The position numbers and the translations under genes were made by a program. From positions 5,587,501 through 5,651,500 of the forward strand of contig NZ_HG322950.1 of NCBI RefSeq assembly GCF_000689415.1: DNA of 64,000 bases, written 5' to 3'. Below the pieces are notes generated by a model. It was not told where the DNA came from. It saw nothing but the letters and a program-made list of their open reading frames with translations, and made no database searches. Shown piece after piece: positions 18,173 through 27,649 of the stretch (position 1 is the first letter of the stretch; the number at the start of each line of letters is the position of its first letter). Source of the stretch: Pseudomonas knackmussii B13. Its GTDB lineage: Bacteria > Pseudomonadota > Gammaproteobacteria > Pseudomonadales > Pseudomonadaceae.

Positions 18173-20860
18173 ATGAAGAGTCATCCCGATCCCGCCAACC
18201 GTCCGGCGGTCGAGGCTGTCACGCAGCTCCCCGTCCCTTCGCGGCTGGGGTTGTTGCGCTTCGAGCGGTTGAACGAGCCGAGCTGGACACTCCTGTACCT
18301 CGACGCTGCCTGCGAACGCAGCCTCGGAGTCGCCGCCGCCGATCTTTGCAGCCTGCTCGATTCGCCCTATGCCAGCCTGATGGAGCCGGAAGCGCGCCAC
18401 CGCCTGCACGAGCAGATCCAGCAGCAGCTACTGCAGAACGGCCGCTACCAGGTGCGCTACAGCCTGCACACGCCCCGTGGCGCGCTCAGCCTGCTGGAGA
18501 TCGGCGAGGCCGTGCAGCAGCGCGGCCGACAGTTGCTGCAGGGCTATCTCGTGCATGACGACTCCTCCGCAGAGCAAGCCGCACCAGGCGAGCTGGAGGA
18601 GCAGAACATCCGCCTGAAGATGTCCCTGGAGATGTACCAGCGCTCCCAGGACGAACACCTGCAGCACCTGGTGCGCTCGCGCGCCCAGCAGAACCTAATC
18701 GTGCGTCTGGCGCGCCATCGCTACCAGTCCGACGACCCGCTACTGGAAGCCGCGCAGTTGATCGCCCAGGCCGCCAGCGAGGCCTACGAAGTGGCCCGCG
18801 CCGGCATCTGGCGACTGACCAAGGACAACGTCCTCGAGCCGATCGCCATCTACCGCCGCGACATCGACCAGTTCGAATTGCCGCGCAGCTTCGACGCCAG
18901 CCGCTTCCCGAACTACCTCGAAGCCATCAACAGCGGTCGTGCAATTGACGCACACAACGTCCTGCAGGACCCGCGTACCCGCGAGCTCGCCGAGCATTAC
19001 CTGCGCGCGCAAGGCATCAGCGCGATGCTCGACGCGACCATCCGGGTCGGCGGCGAGGTGGTCGGCGTGCTCTGCCTGGAGCACATAGGCGAAGTGCGCC
19101 TGTGGCAGAGCGACGAAGTCGCCTTCGCCGGCGAGCTGGCCGACCAGTACGCCCAGGTGGTGATGAACCACGAGCGGCGCAGTGCCTCCAGCGCCCTGCA
19201 CCTGTTCCAGCGGGCGGTCGAGCAGAGCGCCAGCGCCTTCCTGCTGATCGAACGCGAAGGCGTGATCGAATACGTCAACCCGAGCTTCACCGCCATCACC
19301 CAGTACGGCGCCGACGAAGTGCGCGGCCGCCGCCTGTCCGAAGTGCCGGCCCTGGCCAACCTCAGCGACCTGCTGTTCGACGCCAGCTCCGCGCTGCTCG
19401 CGCAGAACAGCTGGCAAGGCGAATTCCGCAGCCGGCGCAAGAACCTCGAGCCTTACTGGGGCCAGCTGTCGCTGTCCAAGGTCTACGCCGACGACGGCGA
19501 GCTGACCCACTACATCGGCATCTACGAAGACATCACCCAGAGCAAGCTGGCCCAGCAGCACATCGAGAAGCTCGCCTACCGCGACAACCTCACCGGGCTG
19601 GCCAACCGGCACTACTTCATCAATGTCCTCGAAGAACGCCTGCACGCCGGCAGCCAGACACCGCTGAGCCTGCTGCTGGTGGACATCGACAATTTCAAGC
19701 GGATCAACGACAGCCTTGGCCACCAGACCGGCGACAAGCTGCTCGCCAGCCTGGCGCGGCGTCTGCGCAGCAGTCTTTCCGACGGCACGACGCTGGCGCG
19801 CTTCGCCAGCAACGAGTTCGCCGTGCTGCTCGAGGAGTCCAGCGCCGGCCGTGGCGAGCGGGTGGCCGCGCAGATCCTCGACGTGCTCGACAAGCCGCTG
19901 TTCGTCGACAACCAACTCATCAACATCACCGGTTCGGTCGGGCTGGCCTATGCGCCGCAGCACGGCCAGGACCCACAGACGCTGATGAAGAACGCCGGCC
20001 TCGCGCTGCACAAGGCCAAGGCCAACGGCAAGCACCAGCTGCAGACCTTCACCGAGGCAATGACCGCCGAGGCCAGCCACAAGCTGTTCGTCGAGAGCAA
20101 CCTGCGCCGCGCGCTGGTGCATAACGAACTGGCAGTGCACTACCAGCCCAAACTGTGCCTGCGCAGCGGCCAGCTGCTCGGCCTGGAAGCCCTGCTGCGC
20201 TGGGAGCACCCGGAGCGCGGCATGATCCGCCCGGACCAGTTCATCAGCGTGGCCGAGGAAACCGGGCTGATCATCCCCATCGGCAAGTGGGTGATCCGCG
20301 AGGCCTGCCGCCAGGGCCGCGAGTTGATGGAAAAGGGCCTGGGACCGCTGAACATCGCGATCAACCTGTCGCCCAAGCAGTTCAGCGACCCCGACCTGGT
20401 CGGCTCGATCGCCGCGATCCTCCACGAGGAACAGGTACCGGCCGGACGCCTGGAGCTGGAACTCACCGAAAGCCTGCTGCTCGACGCCACCGCCGACACC
20501 AAGCAGCAGCTGGAACGCCTCAAGCAGCTCGGCCTGACACTGGCCATGGACGACTTCGGTACCGGCTATTCGTCGCTGAGCTACCTGAAGAAATTCCCCA
20601 TCGACGTGATCAAGATCGATCGCAGCTTCATCAAGGACATCCCGGACAACCAGGACGACATGGAAATCACCTCGGCGGTGATCGCCATGGCCCACAACCT
20701 CAAGCTGCAAGTGGTCGCCGAAGGCGTGGAGACCGCGGCGCAGCTGGCTTTCCTGCGGCGCAACCGCTGCGATATCGGCCAGGGCTACCTGTTCGACAAA
20801 CCCATCCCCAGCGCCGAGCTGTCCGCCAGCCTGCAACGCTATCCCTGCCGCAGCGACTGA
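18173..20860 (+). CDS. dipA: GAF-PAS-GGDEF-EAL cyclic-di-GMP phosphodiesterase
   Basis: An 895-residue protein (from ATG 18173) syntenic with DipA, the P. aeruginosa biofilm-dispersion phosphodiesterase. A GAF domain lies at about 175-320 (ends GEVVGVLCLEHIG), a PAS domain at about 345-465 (LLIEREGVIEYVNPSF), a GGDEF domain at about 475-640 and an EAL domain at about 655-890. The GGDEF signature reads ASNEF at 545-549, so it cannot be an active cyclase and is probably a regulatory GTP site. The EAL motif (Glu672 in LEALLRW), DDFGTGYSSL and EGVET are complete, so hydrolysis of c-di-GMP is expected. The ribosome binding site is weak and an in-frame ATG at 18050 is possible, so the start is uncertain. 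Confidence 0.88.
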   Translation: MKSHPDPANRPAVEAVTQLPVPSRLGLLRFERLNEPSWTLLYLDAACERSLGVAAADLCSLLDSPYASLMEPEARHRLHEQIQQQLLQNGRYQVRYSLHTPRGALSLLEIGEAVQQRGRQLLQGYLVHDDSSAEQAAPGELEEQNIRLKMSLEMYQRSQDEHLQHLVRSRAQQNLIVRLARHRYQSDDPLLEAAQLIAQAASEAYEVARAGIWRLTKDNVLEPIAIYRRDIDQFELPRSFDASRFPNYLEAINSGRAIDAHNVLQDPRTRELAEHYLRAQGISAMLDATIRVGGEVVGVLCLEHIGEVRLWQSDEVAFAGELADQYAQVVMNHERRSASSALHLFQRAVEQSASAFLLIEREGVIEYVNPSFTAITQYGADEVRGRRLSEVPALANLSDLLFDASSALLAQNSWQGEFRSRRKNLEPYWGQLSLSKVYADDGELTHYIGIYEDITQSKLAQQHIEKLAYRDNLTGLANRHYFINVLEERLHAGSQTPLSLLLVDIDNFKRINDSLGHQTGDKLLASLARRLRSSLSDGTTLARFASNEFAVLLEESSAGRGERVAAQILDVLDKPLFVDNQLINITGSVGLAYAPQHGQDPQTLMKNAGLALHKAKANGKHQLQTFTEAMTAEASHKLFVESNLRRALVHNELAVHYQPKLCLRSGQLLGLEALLRWEHPERGMIRPDQFISVAEETGLIIPIGKWVIREACRQGRELMEKGLGPLNIAINLSPKQFSDPDLVGSIAAILHEEQVPAGRLELELTESLLLDATADTKQQLERLKQLGLTLAMDDFGTGYSSLSYLKKFPIDVIKIDRSFIKDIPDNQDDMEITSAVIAMAHNLKLQVVAEGVETAAQLAFLRRNRCDIGQGYLFDKPIPSAELSASLQRYPCRSD

Positions 20861-20943
20861 AAAATCCCACGCCCTAGGCAAAATCTGTAATCTCCGGGGT
20901 CTACGCGCGTCTATCCGCATCCCAGCCAGAGGAGACGAATGCC

Positions 20944-21591
20944 ATGACCCTGCGTTCCCAGATTCTCGTCCACAAGCACGAACTGCCCAGCCAAGCCCAG
21001 GCCCTGCCCGGCCGAGAGACGCCTATGCCGGTGCCCGAGACCCACTACGTCAACGGCCACACCCTGTGCCCGCCGTACCCGGCCGGCCTGCAGCAGATCG
21101 TTCTAGGACTGGGCTGCTTCTGGGGAGCAGAGCGGCGCTTCTGGCAGCAGCCGGGCGTGTGGGTCACCGCGGTCGGCTACGCCGGCGGCCTGACCCCGAA
21201 CCCGACCTACGACGAAGTCTGCTCCGGCCTGACCGGCCACACCGAAGTCGTGGTGGTGGTCTTCGACCCGCAGCAAACCAGCCTGGAGAAGCTGCTCAAG
21301 GTGTTCTGGGAATCCCACGACCCGACCCAGGGCATGCGCCAGGGCAACGACACCGGCACCCAGTACCGCTCGGCCATCTACTGGACCAACCAGGCGCAGA
21401 AAGCCGTGGTGGAAGCCAGCCGTGCGGCCTTCCAGAAGGAACTGAGCGCCAACGGCTACGGCGAGATCACCACGGAAATCCGCGAGGTGCCGCCGTTCTA
21501 CTACGCCGAGGCCTATCACCAGCAGTACCTGGCGAAGAACCCCAACGGCTACTGCGGCCTGGGTGGCACCGGGGTTTGCCTGCCGGCATGA
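20944..21591 (+). CDS. msrA: Peptide methionine sulfoxide reductase A
   Basis: A 215-residue MsrA that reduces the S-epimer of methionine sulfoxide in proteins. The catalytic Cys58 lies in LGCFWGAERRFW. The C-terminal CGLGGTGVC supplies two further cysteines for recycling via thioredoxin. ATG at 20944 is preceded by AGAGGAGACGAATGCC, a strong ribosome binding site. The N-terminal extension of about 48 residues before the conserved domain is typical of the longer proteobacterial MsrA. A terminator follows at 21643. Confidence 0.95.
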   Translation: MTLRSQILVHKHELPSQAQALPGRETPMPVPETHYVNGHTLCPPYPAGLQQIVLGLGCFWGAERRFWQQPGVWVTAVGYAGGLTPNPTYDEVCSGLTGHTEVVVVVFDPQQTSLEKLLKVFWESHDPTQGMRQGNDTGTQYRSAIYWTNQAQKAVVEASRAAFQKELSANGYGEITTEIREVPPFYYAEAYHQQYLAKNPNGYCGLGGTGVCLPA

Positions 21592-21642
21592 GGTAGACGC
21601 GCCCTGGCGCCAGGACCTGCAAAGGTCATCACCGCGTAACGC

Positions 21643-21672
21643 AGAAGCCCCGGCACCGCCGGGGCTTCTTGC
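21643..21672 (+). terminator. Terminator after msrA
   Basis: A perfect 12-bp stem starting AGAAGCCCCGGC with an ACC loop. Only a short T run follows (TTGCATT). It lies about 50 bases after the msrA stop and could also serve the opposing marR gene. Confidence 0.8.
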
Positions 21673-21728
21673 ATTCTGCGATCCGCTCGACGCGGCTCGC
21701 CGGAAAGCATCGCTCCGGCGCAAAGCCT

Positions 21729-22175
21729 CTAGCGCGGACTCCAACGCCCGTGGAGACGTTCGAGGATGCGCCGCAGCTCGTGCGCATCCGCCTCCCCCAA
21801 GGTTACGGCCAGCCCCTCTTCTGCCTGCGCGGACAACTCCAGCGCCCTTGCGTAAAGGCGTTCCCCGCTTGCCGTCAGCTGTACCCGCTTGGCCCGGCCG
21901 TCGTTGGGGTCGGCGGCGACACGCAGGTAACCCAGCTCGCATAACTGCTCCACCAGATAGGCCATGCTCTGCTTGGTCATGCCGGCGCGCGCCGCGAGAT
22001 CGACCACTCGACTGCCGCCGCTTTCCAGACCGCGCAGCACAGCACTGTGCGGCAGGCGCACGCCAGGAAACTCCTCGCCCAGGCGGCCATAGAGCCAGTC
22101 GGCAAGCAGTTCGTAGGGATAGCGCAGCAGCACACCCAGGGATTTTCGATTCGGATCGACGAGAGGACTGTTCAT
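21729..22175 (-). CDS. MarR-family transcriptional regulator
   Basis: A 148-residue winged-helix regulator. The recognition region reads VVDLAARAGMTKQSMAYLVEQL, followed by the wing DPNDGRAKRVQLTASG, which is diagnostic of the MarR family; such dimers bind palindromes and release on a small ligand. ATG at 22175 lies next to a 51-bp palindrome shared with the divergent SnoaL-like gene, so this protein very probably represses both itself and that gene. I do not remember this pair at this place in P. aeruginosa, so it may be a lineage-specific insertion. The ligand is unknown. Confidence 0.85.
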   Translation of the reverse strand: MNSPLVDPNRKSLGVLLRYPYELLADWLYGRLGEEFPGVRLPHSAVLRGLESGGSRVVDLAARAGMTKQSMAYLVEQLCELGYLRVAADPNDGRAKRVQLTASGERLYARALELSAQAEEGLAVTLGEADAHELRRILERLHGRWSPR

Positions 22176-22186
22176 CGGCTCAGCTT

Positions 22187-22237
22187 GAACAAAGTCAGTT
22201 TATCTGTCTATTTTAGACAGACAAACTGACTTTGTTC
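22187..22237. promoter_or_regulatory. 51-bp palindrome, probable MarR operator with overlapping divergent promoters
   Basis: The arms 22187-22211 and 22213-22237 are complementary at 23 of 25 positions, with mismatches only at 22202/22222 and next to the centre. On the plus strand TTGAAC (22185-22190) and TATTTT (22209-22214), 18 bases apart, could be -35 and -10. On the minus strand TAAAAT lies at the mirror position. A regulator bound here would block both promoters. Confidence 0.75.
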
Positions 22238-22249
22238 CAGGAGACAGCT

Positions 22250-22645
22250 ATGAGCTCGATCACCCGCAACCTCGAAGTCGTGGATCGGCATATCCGCGAC
22301 GAAGCCCGCGATGTCGATGCAGTGCTCGACCTCTATACCGACGACATAGTGCTGAGCATCCCCGGCCGCGGCATCGAACTGCATGGCAAGTCGGCCATCC
22401 GCATCATGTACCTGCGACTGTTCGGCGCCATGGGAGAGATCGAGCTGGAACCGCTGGACCGCTTCGCTACCGAGGACAGGGTGGTGGATGACATGCGCGT
22501 GCGCCTGCGAATCACCGCCGAGGGCATCGACAACTGTCCGCTTCCGGTGGGCAGCCGCGCCGAGCTGCGGCTGGTGCATCACTTCCGCATGCGCGATGGG
22601 CTGATCGCGCGGGAAGAAGTCTTCGAGACCTGGACGGCGCTTTGA
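22250..22645 (+). CDS. SnoaL-like/NTF2-fold polyketide-cyclase family protein
   Basis: A 131-residue small alpha+beta barrel protein of the SnoaL/NTF2-like superfamily, recognisable from the ending LVHHFRMRDGLIAREEVFETW and the early segment DVDAVLDLYTDDIVLSIPG. ATG at 22250 is preceded by AGGAG; an in-frame TTG at 22232 falls in the palindrome and is not used. Members act as hydratases, isomerases or cyclases, or bind small hydrophobic ligands, and the residues do not tell which. Divergence from marR suggests a role in handling whatever compound the regulator senses. Confidence 0.75.
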   Translation: MSSITRNLEVVDRHIRDEARDVDAVLDLYTDDIVLSIPGRGIELHGKSAIRIMYLRLFGAMGEIELEPLDRFATEDRVVDDMRVRLRITAEGIDNCPLPVGSRAELRLVHHFRMRDGLIAREEVFETWTAL

Positions 22646-22652
22646 AGTCGCA

Positions 22653-22725
22653 GCAGGAGAGCTTGCACGCGAATCCGCTTGATGCGTGTGCCCCGGAAAG
22701 CGTTCGCGAGCAAGCTCGCTCCTAC
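22653..22725. repeat. REP element downstream of rlmJ
   Basis: The right arm at 22702-22725 is a full REP unit (core CGCGAGCAAGCTCGCTCC). The left arm (about 22653-22675, GAGAGCTTGCACGCGAATCC) is diverged. It lies in the convergent gap between the SnoaL-like gene and rlmJ and may act as a terminator for both. Confidence 0.8.
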
Positions 22726-22739
22726 AGGGAATGCGGGCC

Positions 22740-23582
22740 TCAGGCGCCCTCGGCCACCAGCCAGTCCAGGCGCCAACTGCCTTCGCTCTGCGCCAGCACC
22801 TGCGCCAGCCACGGCAGCAGCTCGCGCAGTTCGTCCTCCAGCGGCCACGGCGGGTTGACGATGGCCAGGCCCGAGCCGTTGAGGCGCTCGGCAGTGTCCG
22901 AAGGATGCACCAGCAGTTCGGCGCGCAGCAGCTTGGGCGCGTTGCTTCGCTCCAGCCCCTGGTAGAAGCGCTTGAGCTGGCGCTCGTCCTTGATCGGATA
23001 CCAGATCACCACCACCGTCTGGCGCATCCGGGCGATGGCTTCGCCCAGGGCGGTAACGCAGCGCTCCAGCTCATCGGCCTGCTCGAACGGCGGGTCGATC
23101 AGCAGCACTGCACGCTTTTCCGCCACCGGCAGCAGCGCTCGCGGCAGCAACCAGCCGTCGTTCTGGTGCACGGCGATTCGCCGCTCGCCGCCCATGTTGG
23201 CCTTGAGCAGGCGACCGTCCTCTGGGTGCAGCTCGTTCAGGTGCACACGGTCCTGGGAACGGGTCAGCCGCCGCGCCAGCTCGGGCGAGCCGGGGTAGTA
23301 CTGCAATTCGCCGTCCGGGTTCATCGCCTGCACCAGCGCCATGTAATCGGCGGTCAGCTCCGGCAGGTCGTCGCGCTGCCACAGGCGGCCGATGCCCTGC
23401 TCCCACTCGCCGGTGCGGCTGGCCTCGTCGCCCAGCAGGTCGTACAGGCCGATGCCCGAGTGGCTGTCGAGGAAGGCAAAGGGCGTGTCCTTGCGCGCCA
23501 TCAGGGCGAAGATCCGCGACAGGACGATGTGCTTGAAGACATCGGCATGGTTGCCGGCGTGGAAGGCGTGACGGTAGTTCAT
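22740..23582 (-). CDS. rlmJ: 23S rRNA adenine-2030 N6-methyltransferase
   Basis: A 280-residue SAM-dependent methyltransferase matching RlmJ (YhiR), which methylates A2030 of 23S rRNA. It begins MNYRHAFHAGNHADVFKHI, which is characteristic of the family, and the catalytic motif of the DPPF type appears as LLIDPPFEQAD. I chose ATG 23582 because AAGGAG precedes it; longer readings add unrelated residues. It is transcribed toward the REP element and diverges from the acyl-CoA dehydrogenase gene. Confidence 0.92.
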   Translation of the reverse strand: MNYRHAFHAGNHADVFKHIVLSRIFALMARKDTPFAFLDSHSGIGLYDLLGDEASRTGEWEQGIGRLWQRDDLPELTADYMALVQAMNPDGELQYYPGSPELARRLTRSQDRVHLNELHPEDGRLLKANMGGERRIAVHQNDGWLLPRALLPVAEKRAVLLIDPPFEQADELERCVTALGEAIARMRQTVVVIWYPIKDERQLKRFYQGLERSNAPKLLRAELLVHPSDTAERLNGSGLAIVNPPWPLEDELRELLPWLAQVLAQSEGSWRLDWLVAEGA

Positions 23583-23714
23583 GAACGGCAGGCTCCTTGG
23601 GGGCAAGCATTTTAGTGCATGGGCGATGTTTTGGGCCTCTATCACGCTCATGGATGTTAGTGGGCGCCCTTAATTCACCAGATTAGACTGCTGTCACCCA
23701 TCTGGAGGCCGACC

Positions 23715-25532
23715 ATGTCCGAGACCCTGCTCAGCTCCCGCAACCTCGCCTTCGAGCTCTACGAAGTGCTCGACGCCGAAGCCCTGACCCAGCGCGAGCG
23801 CTTCGCCGAGCACAACCGCGAAACCTTCGACGCGGCCATTTCCACCGCGCGTGGCATCGCCGAAGAGCTGTTCGCCCCGCACAACCGCAAGAACGACGAG
23901 CACGAACCGCAGTACGTCGACGGCGCCGCGGTGCTCATTCCCGAGGTCAAGCCGGCGGTGGACGCCTTCAACGAGGCCGGTTTCCACAACGCCTCGCGCA
24001 GCTTCGAGCAAGGCGGCATGCAGCTGCCGCACCTGCTGTCGCGCGCCTGCTTCGCGCACTTCCAGTCGGCCAACATCGCCACCTCGTCGTACCCGATGCT
24101 GAGCATGGGCTCCAGCCACCTGATCGAGTCCTTCGGCAATGACGAGCAGAAGCGTCTGTTCCTCGAGCCGATGATCGAAGGTCGCTTCTTCGGCACCATG
24201 GCGCTGACCGAGCCGCACGCCGGCTCGTCGCTGGCCGACATCCGCACCCGCGCCGAACCGCACGCGGACGGCAGCTACCGGATCAAGGGCAACAAGATCT
24301 TCATTTCCGGTGGCGACCACCCGCTGTCGGAAAACATCGTGCACATGGTCCTGGCCAAGCTGCCGGACGCACCGGCCGGGGTGAAGGGCATCTCGCTGTT
24401 CATCGTGCCGAAGTTCCTGGTCAATGCCGACGGCTCCCTGGGCAAGCGCAACGACGTGACCCTGGCCGGCCTGTTCCACAAGATGGGCTGGCGCGGCACC
24501 ACCTCCACCGCGCTGAACTTCGGCGATAACGGCGACTGCGTCGGCTATCTGGTGGGCAAGCCGCACCACGGCCTGGCCTACATGTTCCAGATGATGAACG
24601 AGGCGCGCATCGGCGTCGGCATGGGCGCGATCATGCTCGGCTACGCCGGCTACCTGTATTCGCTGGAATACGCCCGCGAGCGTCCGCAAGGCCGCCCGGT
24701 GGACGCCAAGGACCCGACTTCGGCGCAGGTCTCGATCATCGAGCACGCCGACGTCAAACGCATGCTGCTGACCCAGAAGGCCTACGTCGAAGGCGCCTTC
24801 GACCTCGGCCTGTACGCCTCGCGCCTGGTCGACGACTGCGAGACCCTGCCGACCGAGGATGAGCGCAAGCAGGCCCACGAACTGCTCGACCTGCTCACCC
24901 CGATCGTCAAATCCTGGCCCTCGGAGTTCTGCCTGAAGGCCAACGAACTGGCCATCCAGATCCTCGGCGGCCACGGCTACACCCGCGAATATCCGGTGGA
25001 GCAGTACTACCGCGACAACCGCCTGAACCCGATCCACGAAGGCACCCACGGCATCCAGTCGCTCGACCTGCTCGGCCGCAAGCTGACGCAGAACAACGGT
25101 GCCGGCCTCAAGCAACTGACCCGCCTGATCCACCAGGCCTGCGAGCGCGCCAGTGGCTACCCGAGCCTCGACGCCCTGCGCCAGCCGCTGGAGCAACTGC
25201 TGGCGCGCCTCTCCGAAGTGACCCTGGCGCTGCTCGGCGACCTGATGCAGGGCAAGGTCGCCCAAGGCCTGGCCAACTCGGCGCTGTACCTGAAGGTGTT
25301 CGGCCACACGGTGATCGGCTGGCGCTGGCTGGAGCAGGCGATCCGCGCCGAGGAAGGCCTGGCGCTGATCAATAAAGGCGAGGGCAACGCCGCCGACGAG
25401 GACTTCTACCGCGGCAAGCTGCAGGCCGCGCGCTACTTCCTGACCTGGGAAGTACCGTCCTGCCACCACGAGCTGGCGCTACTGGAGGCCCGCGACAACA
25501 CCTGTTCGAGCATGCGGGACACCTGGTTCTAG
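23715..25532 (+). CDS. Acyl-CoA dehydrogenase, large C-terminally extended type
   Basis: A 605-residue FAD-dependent dehydrogenase that introduces a trans-2 double bond into acyl-CoA and passes electrons to ETF. The FAD/substrate region is MALTEPHAGSSLADI. The catalytic base is Glu442 in LNPIHEGTHGIQ, and the FAD-binding GGHGYTREYPVEQYYRD is clear. The length of about 600 and the C-terminal extension place it with the DmdC/FadE-like AcdA-C group and not with short-chain enzymes. The preferred chain length cannot be read from the sequence. ATG at 23715 follows GGAG. A strong terminator follows the gene. Confidence 0.92.
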   Translation: MSETLLSSRNLAFELYEVLDAEALTQRERFAEHNRETFDAAISTARGIAEELFAPHNRKNDEHEPQYVDGAAVLIPEVKPAVDAFNEAGFHNASRSFEQGGMQLPHLLSRACFAHFQSANIATSSYPMLSMGSSHLIESFGNDEQKRLFLEPMIEGRFFGTMALTEPHAGSSLADIRTRAEPHADGSYRIKGNKIFISGGDHPLSENIVHMVLAKLPDAPAGVKGISLFIVPKFLVNADGSLGKRNDVTLAGLFHKMGWRGTTSTALNFGDNGDCVGYLVGKPHHGLAYMFQMMNEARIGVGMGAIMLGYAGYLYSLEYARERPQGRPVDAKDPTSAQVSIIEHADVKRMLLTQKAYVEGAFDLGLYASRLVDDCETLPTEDERKQAHELLDLLTPIVKSWPSEFCLKANELAIQILGGHGYTREYPVEQYYRDNRLNPIHEGTHGIQSLDLLGRKLTQNNGAGLKQLTRLIHQACERASGYPSLDALRQPLEQLLARLSEVTLALLGDLMQGKVAQGLANSALYLKVFGHTVIGWRWLEQAIRAEEGLALINKGEGNAADEDFYRGKLQAARYFLTWEVPSCHHELALLEARDNTCSSMRDTWF

Positions 25533-25550
25533 TTCCCGCCTGCGTTCTTC

Positions 25551-25577
25551 AGCCCCGGTCACGTCCGGGGCTTTTTT
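25551..25577 (+). terminator. Terminator after the acyl-CoA dehydrogenase gene
   Basis: An 8-bp stem AGCCCCGG with its complement, a 6-base loop, and a run of six T directly after. It lies 18 bases past the stop codon. Confidence 0.93.
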
Positions 25578-25602
25578 ATGTCCGCGTGCCGGAGCGCCGT
25601 TC

Positions 25603-25665
25603 GCAGGAGCGAGCTCGCGAACACATCCTGCCGGGGCTCGTCCGCGAGCAAGCTCGCTCCTACAG
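25603..25665. repeat. REP element upstream of the antiporter gene
   Basis: A full REP unit lies at about 25640-25663, and a slightly shortened inverted partner (GGAGCGAGCTCGCGAAC) at about 25606-25622. It sits between the terminator and the antiporter promoter region. Confidence 0.85.
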
Positions 25666-25782
25666 CAAGCGGCAATTAGCCTTTGACAGCCTTGCAAATC
25701 CGCGGGTTAGAATCCCTTGGCATGCGGCCTGCATCCTTTCCGATAGCCTTGCCGTTCCCTATCTGCCAGGAGGCCCGACACC

Positions 25783-27549
<1,767 letters not shown>

Positions 27550-27649
27550 CGCCCCACCGCTCGCCCGGCAGCCCATCGTTCGACCTTGCCGCTGCCGTCG
27601 GCTGCGCACTACGCTCACTGCAACTTTTCGAGAACCACCGACCGCGACC

